Shown here one piece after another: positions 43,587-56,900 of a stretch of 64,000 nucleotides of DNA (position 1 is its first letter; every line of letters starts with the position of its first letter). This stretch comes from UBA11891 sp049890035 (lineage in GTDB: Bacteria > Bacteroidota > Bacteroidia > Flavobacteriales > Flavobacteriaceae): NCBI GenBank assembly GCA_049890035.1, contig JBMHCG010000032.1, forward strand, positions 120,234 through 184,233, read 5' to 3'. Under the pieces are notes generated by a model. It was not told where the DNA came from. It saw nothing but the letters and a program-made list of their open reading frames with translations, and did not search any database. The position numbers and the translations under genes were made by a program.

Positions 43587-44629
43587 TAATAGTTGTCAAT
43601 TTGGAGTCGTTTGTACAAGCCTCTGTTATTTCTTCGATAGATACTGAAATCAAATATCACAGACAATTCAAACATACTTGGAGAAAAAACCGTACCCGTA
43701 TTTCGGAAAGGGAAATTGTAATGCACTCCAAAATCAAAGTTTTCCAAAGCCAACCCGATTGTGAGACCAACATTGTTGAGAGCTGCTTGTTGGGCAACTT
43801 GTTGGGTCTGGGAATTGTCTGAAAAACTAATAAAAGAGGCTTGCTCTACAAACCCAAGAGAGAATTCTCCCAACTGAAAATCTTGTGAAAAACTCATGAA
43901 ATAGGCATCTCCAAACTTGGTTACAGAGGCATATGTATACAGATAGGAAAAGCGAGGTAAGTAACGGAATTCATAGGGGTTAATGTTGAACTCATAGCCT
44001 CCTTGGAGTGAAATCTGTATGGGTTTTTCGTAAGGAATTTCCCTATTAAATGAAGTATTGGGACGATTTAAATGTTTTAAACTCAACCCAACCAGGTAAT
44101 CTTCAGAATGAAGTATAAATGAAGCCCCCATATCAAAATAGGATGTATTGGCAATAATTTGTGCCAATGGATCAATGGATTCTGTGTTGATGAATCCAGT
44201 TGCCGTATCCAACTGATCTTCGAACACAAGATTTTCAACATTTAAACTTGTTCCACCAAAACCGACATATAAAGCGGGAAGTAAAAAAGTTTCGTTCCCC
44301 AGTTGAATGGTATAAACATAGGCGAGCTTGGCCAAATTAAGGGTCAAATTGGTTGTTGGCATCTTGAATGAATTCAAATCAAGACCTATGGTAAAATTCA
44401 AATCTGGGAAGGCCATGGACCCAAATAAATATTTGTTGTCCATGGTTGTTGCATTATTTACCTTGAGTGAATTGTAGAGTACTCCTACCCTATTGAGCTC
44501 ATTCATACCAAAATAGCTCGCATTGATTTTTTGCGTGTATTTGGTCTGGTTTACTACATATTCGTCCTGTGCAAATACTGATTTCAGCGTTGCAAGGAAA
44601 ATTAGTAAGAAGATACCTAGCTGTTTCAT
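43583..44629 (-). CDS. PorP/SprF-family type IX secretion membrane protein
   Basis: A 348-residue outer-membrane beta-barrel protein with a signal peptide (MKQLGIFLLIFLATLKSVFAQ). The start QDEYVVNQTKYTQKINASY and the C terminus FELSVIFDFSIYRRNN match the PorP/SprF family. These proteins bind type B T9SS C-terminal domains and hold secreted adhesins at the cell surface; SprF is needed for secretion of SprB. It begins inside the stop codon of the giant adhesin gene (TAATG), so it is translationally coupled and most likely its dedicated partner. Confidence 0.92.
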   Translation of the reverse strand: MKQLGIFLLIFLATLKSVFAQDEYVVNQTKYTQKINASYFGMNELNRVGVLYNSLKVNNATTMDNKYLFGSMAFPDLNFTIGLDLNSFKMPTTNLTLNLAKLAYVYTIQLGNETFLLPALYVGFGGTSLNVENLVFEDQLDTATGFINTESIDPLAQIIANTSYFDMGASFILHSEDYLVGLSLKHLNRPNTSFNREIPYEKPIQISLQGGYEFNINPYEFRYLPRFSYLYTYASVTKFGDAYFMSFSQDFQLGEFSLGFVEQASFISFSDNSQTQQVAQQAALNNVGLTIGLALENFDFGVHYNFPFRNTGTVFSPSMFELSVIFDFSIYRRNNRGLYKRLQIDNYY

Positions 44630-44946
44630 TATCTCAGGATGATAAAGGTTCCACTTCTTTCAATTTCTTTTTCTCCAAACAAGGTTATTCCGCGTACTGT
44701 ATAAATATAGTAAGGAGAATTTCCTGAATTTGATCCATCCCAGCCGTTTAGCTCTAGGGGTACTGTGTAGTTTTCAGGCTCGATAGGCACACCATCGCCA
44801 GGTGTAATCTCGTAGAACACTTTGTTTCCTCGGTTGTCATATATCGTAAACTCAACCAAGCTGAATCCACTGAATAGCGGCTTGAAGGTGTCATTCACCA
44901 AATCACCGTTGGGTGAGAATACATTCGGTACCAGGATGTTGTATCC
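44629..44946 (-). other. Type B T9SS sorting domain (CHU_C / gliding-associated C-terminal domain)
   Basis: The last about 105 residues of the adhesin begin with NILVPNVFSPNGDLVNDTF and end with GTFIILR, the diagnostic start and end of the type B C-terminal domain. This signal directs export through the type IX secretion system with a PorP/SprF partner. Confidence 0.92.
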
Positions 44947-47900
44947 TTTGCCTACTACGATTGGCTTGGTAATTTCTTCCGAACAGCCGATGTCATTATA
45001 AATACGTAATGTCGCAAAATACGTTCCTGAAATACCGTATTCGTGTCGTGTTGGAGAAACTGACTCGGAACGGACATAGACAAATTCAGAGGGGGTGTTG
45101 TCGCCCCATATCCATTCGGATACACTAAACGGATCTGTGGATGTATTTTCAAAAGTAACTTGTTCTCTTGCCAATACACTACCTGAGGCTTCGAAGTTCA
45201 CGGAAGTAAATTCAAAGTTTGGATCACCCACACCAAGAACGATATCGGTTGTTATGGTACATCCCTCCTCATTCACGATGCGTAACTGAGCGTCGGGTAC
45301 CGGTTGTGGTATCAATAAGGTAAAGGTACGATCACTGATTCGGTTCACTTCTGTGTCTACCAAGATATTGTTGTAGTAGAATGTAAGATCACCCTGCAAG
45401 TTGTCGAAGATGTCGATAACGATTCTTCCCGGTAACTGCTTACAAAGGTCTTCATCTACATAAGGCCCATCGATGATATAGAGGTCTTTATTGAGCGGCA
45501 CTACAATATTTTGCTCAAAGATGGTATCATCTACATTTGGACAGGTATTCACCAATGATTGGATCACTATTTTATAATTACCTGGTGTCAAGCCAGAAGA
45601 GAACGTCGTGTTTTCAATGTCCATTTTACGGTATCCTCTGTGTGGATCATTCGTACGACCAGCTAACGGATCTTCGATATACCATTCGATATTGTATGGA
45701 GGTTTACCGCCTTCTACGGTAAAGCCAATACTTCCGTTCTCTGCATCATTACCACAATCGGGTGGTAAGGCAAATACCATATCGCCATTTTCATCTTCGA
45801 GTGTAGGCAGGAGACGGAAAGGCTCCGTTTCAAATTCAACTGTTAATGTAGGTAGGGTTGTACCATCTAATTCCAAAGTACATCCGTTGGAATCATAGAC
45901 GATGAGTGATAGATCCCCTTCGTTATAAACTTTAATTTCCTCCCCTACATATGTAATTTGTTCTCCAGTGAACACGCCGCCTTCTTTGACATTAAGGGTC
46001 CAGTTATATTGGTATACTGCATTTCCATCGATAACATAGGGTAATCCGCCTTCGACCAAAGCTGATACTTCAGCATAACCTAAACATTCATCCACTAAGA
46101 AGGTTTGATCACCAAGGTACTCCATTGGCTGGTACTGATAGATCGTAAACGAATAGGTTTCTTGACAAATGACATTGGATGTCGAACCTGCTTTAGAAAT
46201 CAATAAATCGTATTCATCAGGAGGTAGTTGAACAAACTGCCAGCTGTTGGCAATACGTGGATTTCCATTACCAAACTGTGATACGATTTGAGTCGATGGA
46301 GAACCGGCACCTGTGTTCGAATATATCACACCTCCCGCTCTACCGATTAATTCTACATCAAAGTCATTACTGGATGAATTTAAGATATTGTCTCGAACAG
46401 AGAATCTAAAGGTTCCTTCGACTGCGTTGATTAAGTCACCACAATTTTCAGGATTGTAGTTTTCAGTAACAGTTGGGTTCAAGAGTTCGATACCCTCGTC
46501 GAATATGGTAATAACACTTGTTTCAATGGCACCGGAAGGACATTGTCCAGAACCTGGTCCCCTTTGATCGTTAACAGTGGCTTTGTAGAGTCCATTTTCA
46601 AGGTTGAAAGCTGTAAGTTGTCCTCTGAATTGAGAAACTTCTACCCATTGTTGCACAAGCTCGTATTCTGGTTCGGCAGTCGTTCCAGAAGCAGTTCCAG
46701 AAGCGTTGGTCGAACTGGCTGTGCTGGCAACGGCTCTGCGAACATTTTCAGAACGATACCACTCCACTTCTAAGGGTGGTACAACGGTAGCCATATCAAT
46801 ATTCAATGTGATGGCCCCTCCGGTTTGTCCGCTACAACCTCCTTGTTGTACTAATGGTTTCTGCATGGTCAACTGAGTATCACCCACTGAGTTAATGACA
46901 ATGGTTCCAACAGCAAGTTCTGTACATATTTGAGCCGTTCCACTAGCAGCACCAGATACTTTTCTTATTTCGTATGAATATTCGCCTGGATAAATTAGGT
47001 CGTATACCTCCCCTTGAACAACCGTTCTACCATTTTCAGCACGCGTATTGGCTGCTGGGACAAATGGAACAAATCTTTCATAGCGATAAGTCGGTGGGGC
47101 ACCTGCTGGAAGAGTCAAGCTGGTTCCAACCCATTTAACTTCTAGTTGATCGAGATCCGTATTATAGTTTCCATTCGATAAATCAAGCGTAATTATGGCA
47201 CTACCCAATTGGCCTGCGGCGCAATCGATATCTGTAACTTCAACGTTTTGTACAACCACTGGTTTTGGATTCTCAATGGTCATACTAATGGTGGTCGTGA
47301 AAGGATCACAGCCTTGATCATCGGTCAATTCTACGGCGATATTGTTTCCAGTAGCCAACAATACGGCTGGATCAACATTAGGAATAACGACAGTTCTATC
47401 GCCTGAAGTAGCACTTCCCGTATACAAGCCGCCTCTTAGACTCAAGGTGTAATTCACAACTTGATAAGCAGACTGTTTGCCACCGATTATATTGAAGTAT
47501 AGGGTTGCTGTATCTCCTGGACATCCTGCATTGATGGTTCTACCTTCGTCAAAGACCACACTGAAAGGTTCGGGTTCACGAATTTCAAAATAGTATCTGT
47601 CGGTACAACCAGGCGAAGTGGTCACTTCTGCAAAATAAATTCCTGGACCTTGACCAGCAAGAACTTCAGTATTTGCAGTTCCACTCACCGATCCACCATT
47701 GGAATACCATTGAACGGTATAGGAAGGATTGGTTGTTGTCGATGTAGATGAAGAAGTGGATGTTGAGGAGGCACCCGTTACTTGAATAGCCAGATCTGCT
47801 GTATCACCTACACAATTCAGATAGATCAATTCATCGATAGTCACCGTATTACTTGAAGTGGACGAACCTGTCCCAGAAGTTGCCGTAGTTGTACTTGTCG

Positions 47901-50900
47901 ATCCTGTTACAGGTTTCGGATACCAAGCAAGCTCTCTAGGTGAGGTTAGTGTCGGATCAACTGTTACTTCCAGTCGAGGCGGTCCTTGTACATAGAAGGT
48001 TTGTGAAATATCACATAGGTATATCTGGTCAAAGACAGTTAGTGTATAAGCACCGGGTACAAGACCATTGATATCTGGTGAACTATAGGTTCTTGAGCCC
48101 GTTGCAGTTTGTCCACTCCAAGAGAATGAATAACTTCCAGATCCACCTTGGACAAGATTTGATGTTTGAGCACTGGTCACAGAGATAGAACCGTCACCTA
48201 TGTCAACCGGACTTTCCAAACAGCTATCATTCACGATTGTGTCCCTAATTGCATCCCAATCCACTGTCAGACCACCGGATAAGAAGGCGTTCTCAGAATC
48301 ATCACAAACACCGGTTGCATCAATGACCTCCACTTTGTATCGAGAAAGAGGATCCAAGCCATTGAACACATCAATTACGGTATTGGTCGTATTGGCACTT
48401 CCTCGCGTAAGAGTATTTACAAGAAGTAAGGATGAAGTACCCGTGACTTCTCTATACAATCTTACGGTATAGGGTTGTGTTCCCCCTTCAATGGTGTAGT
48501 TGATAATACCCTCTGTTGGCGTTGAATTACAGATGGCTAGGTCAACATTTAATGGTGCATCGGGTCCACCAATAGTGATGGGTACTCTTCCACTGGAGCA
48601 AGAATTAAGAACCACTTCGAAGTAATAGGTACCGACAGGTCTGTTTCTTAATTCGAGCGTTGAAGCAATGGGTGTCACAGTTGTGGAATCTGGATACCAA
48701 TAATATTGATAGTTCAAATTCACATTGGCAGTAACAACGGATACTGTAGCAGAAGTTCCTGGATTCACACCACCGCGATCGAAGAAATAGGGTGGATCCA
48801 CAACGGTCATAGGAATACCGGCTGTTCCCGCTTCCAATCGTAAGGTATTAACTCCAAATGGATACGCGATAACATTCACTGTACTCGATGCCCTAATATC
48901 ATCAGCAAGCAAGCTAATCACATCCGTTAAAGATTGTGCAATCGTACTACTTGCTACTACTGGCAAGAATGTTCTTGTGAAGGTTTCACCATTAATGGTC
49001 ACGCCAATTTGATCCAGAATTTGTGGTACTCCAGGTGCAAAATTCCAAGTGACTTCTTGTACTTCTCGAACGGCATTCTGTCCACCAAATATTCTTCTTT
49101 CATAATCATTATAGGAGGGTGGATCCAATGGAATGATTACAGAGCCATCAGCATCTCCGAAACAAGTTACGTTAGTAACATCATTATCTTGAATAAATTG
49201 TGCAATCACTGTTGGTGAAGGCAATACCTCAATAACACCCATAAGTTGGGCGACAGGAGTACATCCAGCGTCATCATCATATGCTGTAACCATGTATGGG
49301 AAACGCGTTGCTACGACTTCCGACATACTCGCTGTACCGCTGATTTCATAAAGTGTTACAGTACCGCTAGGCGTTCCAGCTGTAGAACTTACCACATTGA
49401 TAGAAATTCCTTGGATAACAGTACTTGTAAGCCATGTCAGTTCGGCACGGTCTGCTCCACCAAATATTTCATATTGGATGGGGGCAATATCTGTATTTTC
49501 ACAAAGTGCATCTATCCCCGTTTGCAATGTTGATGATGTACTACTAAATAATGCTATTTCGGGTAGTGCAAGAATTTCAATAGTCCCTGATATGGTTGCT
49601 GGAGAGCAAGTTCCTGTAGTTACAATTTCATAATCATAAATAACATCCGAGGCAACCGAGGCTGCAGACAAGGTACCTGTGATTGTGAAGGTAGTTCCAC
49701 TTTGCACAAAAGATAATCCAGTAGGCTGTCCACTTGGCCAGTTAATTAAGGCATTGGTAGCCCCCCCATCGATTTCAAATCCTATGGGTGTAAATGTTGG
49801 ATTGTTTTCACAAACCAGTTGCGTCATACTACCCGTACTACTAATGTGATTGATATAATCTTTTGGCAGGATAATAATGGTTCCAGTAACGGTGGTTTCC
49901 GGACAAGAATTACCTGTGGTATCAATTCGATACGAATAAGAAACAGTATTCGTTGAACCGGTATTGATCACTGGATTACCCGTACCAATATTTAATGAGT
50001 ATACCGTTGGTGTAGCTGTTAATGCTGGGGTACTTGCATTGATCCATGGCGGTGTTGCTGGTGACCAGGTCACATTAGCGCCCGTTGCACCGCCAAATAT
50101 TTCATACTCAATATTGGGGAGATTCAGACCATCGCAAATTACAAGCGTATTCGAACCTGTCGTCAAATTGATTTTAGAGGAACTGTTCAATGTTATATTG
50201 ATTGTAACCGTATCCGAACTACAATACGTTCCTGCCCCATTAGGAGCTCCTGGTGTTGTAATATTAACACTGTATACACCTGGAGGGGTCAAAGTTGTCG
50301 GTGTTCCCGTAATAGAGAAGGTTCCTTCTGTTGGGTTTGAATTGATGACATTTAGTTTAGCCCCTGGGTTGTCCGAAATCACTCGTAAGTCAAAAAGAAT
50401 ACCGGCATTATTAGCTGAAATACGTATGCTTGTTGGCGTTAATCGAGCGACATTAACCACACTATATAACGCTATTTTGGTCTCTAATTCGTCTATTATT
50501 TCAGTCAATGTAGTCGTTACTGTACTAGAAGAGATAAACGAATTTCCATTTATCAAAATCTCATATTCACTGTAAGTTGTCGATGGAACACCTGTAATAT
50601 TTACATCTACTGATTGAGGAGTGGATGTAACTGAAGTTAAAGACAATCCGTTGGGTAGGAATGTTGGTGAAGCGATCAATGGTAAATTACTTGCGGTATA
50701 TTCAAGATTGATTCCCGCAATTGGATCCATTTGACAAACAGCGGCAGATCCAGTGCTTCCTCCGGCTAAACGTACTTCTTCATTTGGCCATAGTACGATA
50801 AATCCATAACTGACTCCCTCACCGCAAATACCCACAGTACCTGTTGTAGTTACTGAATATCTGAATGCGGTTGGCACATCTACATCTGCAGTTGGTGCAC

Positions 50901-53900
50901 CGGTGATCTCGTAAGTTGTTGTGGAACCTGCAGCTAAATTCATAGTAACCCCTGCTGGAAGTCCCGCAACATTGAGTGTACCACCTCCCTGCACATCGTA
51001 TACAATTGGATCAATTAGATCTGTTTCACATACAATTTGATCAACAGTAGTAGATGCAGATAAAAGCAATAATGAAGCATCATCTATTGTAGATATCAAA
51101 CCTGTAATAGATGCCGTTGAACAGCCGCCACCAGTTGTTTCAACCGTGTAGGTTACAGCTCCTGCAACAGTTGGTGTTCCTTCAAGAATCAATCGTCTGG
51201 GTCCTGTAATCATTTGAGGTGCTGTTGGGGTCAATGAAGCTCCAAAACTAGAAGTTCCTTCCAACCCAAAGGTAACTCCTGCCGTATTTCCTGTTAGGGT
51301 TAACACTTGGCCAGTGAAGCTTGCTGTAACCGTTGACAGTGGGTCAATAGTAATATCGTTTGCTATGGCACTGACTACATTACTTGCGGATGTAATTGTA
51401 GTTGAGGAATAGGTGTAAGAGGTATCATTTACAAAGATGGTAATGATATCACCAGCGCTTAGGTTTGTACCAGTCAATTCGATAGATGCAACCTGGTTTT
51501 GCAAGACAGAGCGGAAGCTTACCCCAGGCGGTAGTGTTGTAACCGGTACGGCAATGACACCTGGTGGCCCCCAATATTCAAATTCAATATCCTCCATAGG
51601 AGATCCAATACATTGACTCACGTTCGTATTCGTACTCACTAATGTGATATAATCATTTGCGTTTACTGATATAGTACCATTAACAGATGATTCATCACAT
51701 CCATAGATGTTTCCAATACTCTCAATATTGTAGGTATAGATACGGTTGTTCCAGTTCGTTAAGTTAGGTGTGCCCGTAATAACAATAGTATTGGTACCAA
51801 CGAGTGTATCGTTCACACCATTTGGTAAACCTGAAATATTATACCCAGTAGAGCCATCCATGGTGTAGGTAACAGTAGCTATGGATGTACCATCACAAAC
51901 GGGACCAGTAGATTGAGAGGCAGAGAATACAGTTGAAGAAGAGACTATAATTGGAACTTCAACACTTGCCGGAGTACAACTTGTATTCAGCGTAGTTACG
52001 GTAACTGTGTAGCTTCCTGCAATATTAGGTGTTCCAAGAATTTCAATTCTGTTGGGACCAGCAATCATCGTGGGTGTTCCTAATGCTAAACTTGAAGTGT
52101 TTCCTTTTGAAACATCCATACTGTATGTCGTTCCGGAAGTTTTCCCTGTAACAATTAAAATATTTCCTGACGTAGTAGCCGTTACAATACTTAAAGTATC
52201 GGATGTGATAAGTGCTTCTATATTGGATGCAACAGTGTTCGGACTTGCATTCGTCGTAGTTGTGTATGTATAAGCGGTGTTATTGATTTCTAATGTATAT
52301 GTATCACTAACATTGGATGTAGATCCTGGATTTCCAAAACTAACGCTTGCAACTTGCTGTTGTTGCGTATTTACACGGTACATGCCAGAAGGCAATCCTT
52401 GGATATTGGCAGCAATACCGACACTTCCCCAGAAATCAACTATAATTGGATTGGTGATTGGGTCTCCATCACAAATAACAATGCTTGTTTCTGTTGATAC
52501 AAGACTGATGTAATCTTTCGCATTCACATTAATGGTGCCTCCTATTGAAGTTTCATCACATGAATTAACATTACCTAACGTACTTACGGTGTAGTTAAAT
52601 ATTTTATTTGCCCAGTTATCCGTAGTTACAGTTCCTGTAATTGTAACTTCAAGAGTTGAGCTATTCAAGTTAGTAGCCAATCCATCAGGTAGTCCAACCA
52701 CAGAATAATTAGCTGCTCCACCTCCAATTTCATAAACAATGTCAATAATATCTTCACCATCACATATTGTTTGATTGGTTGTGCTGGGAGCAGATTTTAG
52801 TTGAATGGTTGAGTCAGAGCCTACTTCAATAAAGCCTGTAAGTGTCATGGGTGAGCAATTTGCACCCGTTGTGGTGATGGTGTAGTTGTAGACTCCTGAT
52901 ACAACGGACGCTGCAGGACCGCCGGCTATTACTAATCTACCTGCCAAGGATGTATCGCGTATAGTACCAAATTGGATATTATTTGTTGCATTACCGGGCG
53001 TCGTGTTAAGTTGTAAAGTAGCTCCAGGGGTATTGGCTATCACCTCTATCGTACCAGAAGTCAGATAAGTAGCACTTACATCTGGATCCATATTAATTCT
53101 AGCTGCCATTTTTTGACCAACGACCGCAAAGGAATCACCGGCCAATACATTTGTAGCCTGATAGGTATTGGTTATACCATTTACATTAACTCTCAAACTA
53201 TAGGTTTCTGTGGCTAAAGCGGTTAATCCAAATAATCTTGGTTCAACAGGCACCTCTTTTCTAACAGTTCTTGGGGTAATTGTTTGAGTAAATCCTGCAG
53301 GTAACGGACTGATATTAAAATTAAGTGCTGATCCTAAAAATTCATATTCAATAGGATCTAATAAAGTATCTCCTTCACAAACTGTTTGCGCATCTGTTCC
53401 AGCTGCTGAATCCAATCTTAAAATTTGATCTGGATTCACAACAACAGTACCTTCAATGGTGGGTGAAGTTGAACTACATCCAAATGTACTTCCTATTAGT
53501 GTGTAGCTGTATTCGTAAACGTTCTGATAGATATCCCCAGTTGTTGGTGTTCCTGATATTGTAAGTGTATCCGCTGCAGGGTCAAATACGTGATTGATCC
53601 AAGTAGGGTTCGATGGGTTTGAATTGATTGAAGTTGCTCCTACGACTTGATATACAAGGGTGTTCATTGCATTCCCATCACACAGGGTTTGATACGTAGT
53701 GTCGGCGACTGAACCCGTTGTTGTGAGCGAATAGGTTGTTGTGGGTTTGACTGTGATAGATCCTGTGACAGGGGTCGCTGAACCGGTACACGTTCCACCG
53801 CCACCCGTTGTCGTTAGGGTATAAATATAGGTGGTGGTGATGGTTACAGCCCCAATTGTTGGTGATCCAGAAATAACAAATCTTGCCGGAGTTTGAGTGA

Positions 53901-56900
53901 CATTAATGTCTATGTCAAATCCTCCTGCTCCTGACAAATCAATTAAATCAAATGCTACACCGCTGCTATTTGAAGTAATTGTAAAAGATGTTCCAGTTGG
54001 GCTTGCAGTCACACCATTCGATGTATCCACATTAATCTGAGCAGCTAGACTGCTTACAACGTCTGTAATCGTATGTACTGGTGTAGCTACAAATGAATAG
54101 GATGTTCCATCCAATTGGATTGTATAGGTCTTACTTACTGCACCGCCTCCTGTAGTAATGTCTACTTCTGTAATTTGTTGACGCGAATCGTTGAATCCTG
54201 TTATACCTGGTGGGAATACAGAGGTAGAAGTAGGACTCATTAAGTAGGCAGGATTGGATACGCTATAAACAATTTCTGTTAAAGGTTCTCCTACACAGAC
54301 AGTTGAAGAAGTTGTGGCTGGAGCACTTTCAATATTGATTACTGGGGCTGGTTGAACAATGATGTATCCAGTGAAAGTATCTTCATTACATAAATTGTTG
54401 TTACCCGTAGTCTCCACAGTATAAGTAAAGGTCATATCTGTGGAAGGATTGATTGTTGGTGCCCCTTGAATTGTTACCACACCACCGGATGCACTAGCAA
54501 TAATCCCTGGAGGTAGAGCTCCTGTAACAGTAGCTGTGTTAGAATTGAAGTAGTTGAAATTCATGGGTGTCATTAGCGAGTTGAAACAAACTCTATTATA
54601 GAGAACAAAACCGGCACCCGTCGTAATTTCTGAATCTGGATTGACTGTGATTCTTGTTGTCAGTGGGGGTGCTGTAACAGTATCACATCCATCTGTAGAT
54701 GTTGTTTCGATGTTAACCCAATAATCGCCAGGAGTGACCCCTGTAGATGGTGCACCTGATATTCTGACTCGGGCAGAAACAGGTGATATGTCAGGATTAC
54801 TTATCGTACCTGAAGCACCCGCTGATACACTACCCGCTGTTAAAATTCTTACACCTGCTCTCCCTGTCAATACAAGTTCGCCTGCTGCATACTCAGCCGT
54901 AATTAAGTCGGGACTTCCGCGCAATCTGTCACGCAGTGCAAATCCTACAGTATCTTGTGTATCAGAAACTGAAGTAGTATATGCATAATCCGTAAAGTTT
55001 GCAGAAATAGTATAGATTTCACCTGCTTGTAAGGAAGCTGAAGTAGTCAATGTATAAGTAACAATTTGACTATTCTGCGTATAATTTGCTGAAACACCCG
55101 CAGGTAAATTAGTTACACTAACACCGTTTGAAGCACCTAAGATTTCCCATTCTATAGGGATTATGTTTTCTCCAATACAAGCATCGTCAGTTGTAGTAAA
55201 TGATATCGGTCTGAACGAGGCTCTTTGGGGAACATTGATTGCATATCGTCTTGAATTACCCCCACAAGGCGTAGGCTCAGCTGTTACTATAACAGTGCCA
55301 TCAAATCCATTTCTCCAGTAAATTGTCAACGTACCATCAGAATTGGCTTCCAATTCTCGTGTGATGTTATTGGTGACTGTAGTTAAGCCTGAAATGGCAT
55401 CCAAACGGTTAATGAACCATCGTACAGGTCTTGTTGACGCAAGGGTTGTGGTTGTTATACCCGTTGTTGGTATCGGACAATTTGGTAATCCTGTTCCTAC
55501 TATTATTGGGAGTGTTCCATCATTAACAACAACTTCATGAGTTAGTGTGGCCCAATTAGGACTAACAGAGCCGTCACAAGCTATGGCACGAACTTGAATA
55601 TCAAAGAATCCATAGAATCCGGCATTCCAAGACGAAATAACCCCTGTAGAAGCATTGATAGTACCCGGAGCATCTGACGGTGTCATTGCTGGATTCGTGT
55701 TTATCACATTTGTGATTCGCCACTCCAAAGATTCAAAGTTGTTTGTATTGGTAGTTATGGCTGTACTAAATAATTGCACTGGACCTTCAGAACCCGTTAT
55801 TTGACATGTTGGTAGGGTTCCTGGGCTATCGCCATTACAAAGAATTAGATCGGGTAATTCAACAGGTGTACGCATATCAGGTGCTGGTGTCGTTGGTACT
55901 TGATCACGTACGACCCATATCTGTACATCATACCAGTCTGAATAAGAACCTCCACAACCCCGAGCTCTTACTCGAAGCGTTGCCGTATTGGTAACGGTTC
56001 CAAATAAGTTATCCCAGTTTACTGTCGCACTTTGTGTGGGATAAGAGATGACAGGATTTCTGAGAGTGGCATCGGAGCCGGGAGGGTTTGTTACACTAAT
56101 TGAGAAGGTGGTATTGACAGCTACGGTCTGAATATCCAATGTATTACTAGCCGTATCATAATTGGCTGTTACAGTCGTTGCTGTTCCATTGATGGCAGTT
56201 TGAAAATCTTGTCCTAAGTCATCGATACTATCTCCTGCAGTGGTGGTTACTGTGTAAGTTATACCGTCTATTTCAATCTGATAGGTCTGGGCGGTTAATG
56301 GCAAGGAAGTATTTGAAACTATAGAGATTTCAGCAACTTGATTATTGTTTACACTGATACTACTTCCACCAGCAATTATTCTCCAATCAAATTCATTGTA
56401 ATTAAGATTTAATGCGTCGTCTGTATAGCAAGCATAGAATGTAGTGGTTTGACCGCCACCAAATCCATTAAAGCTTGGGTGGTCTTGACAAACTGTATTG
56501 TTGTACCATAGATTTAATGTATCACTGACTACTGCGTAATCGGTATTAAAGAAATCTTTCATGATTACATCAGGACGTTCCGGTCTTGGCTGTACCAACA
56601 AATCATAATCAAATCGAACGGGAGTACGGGTACTTGTAATACCTGGAGGCGTGATCGCACATTCGGTTCCTACAGCATCCACTTCGATAGTGAATGAATT
56701 CCTGTTAGCAATTGTTGCACCTGCTGGACCGTATACTCTGAAACGATTCGCTCCTGTTAGACGCCAGTTTCTTGTTGTAGCTGTACCCCCTGGAATTACG
56801 GTTGCTGTTCCTGTACCTAGTGGTAAAGATTCTACCATAAATGGATTGGCAAGTCCTTGTATAACAACGGTTGAATAGGTGCCTGTAACTTCAAACTCAA

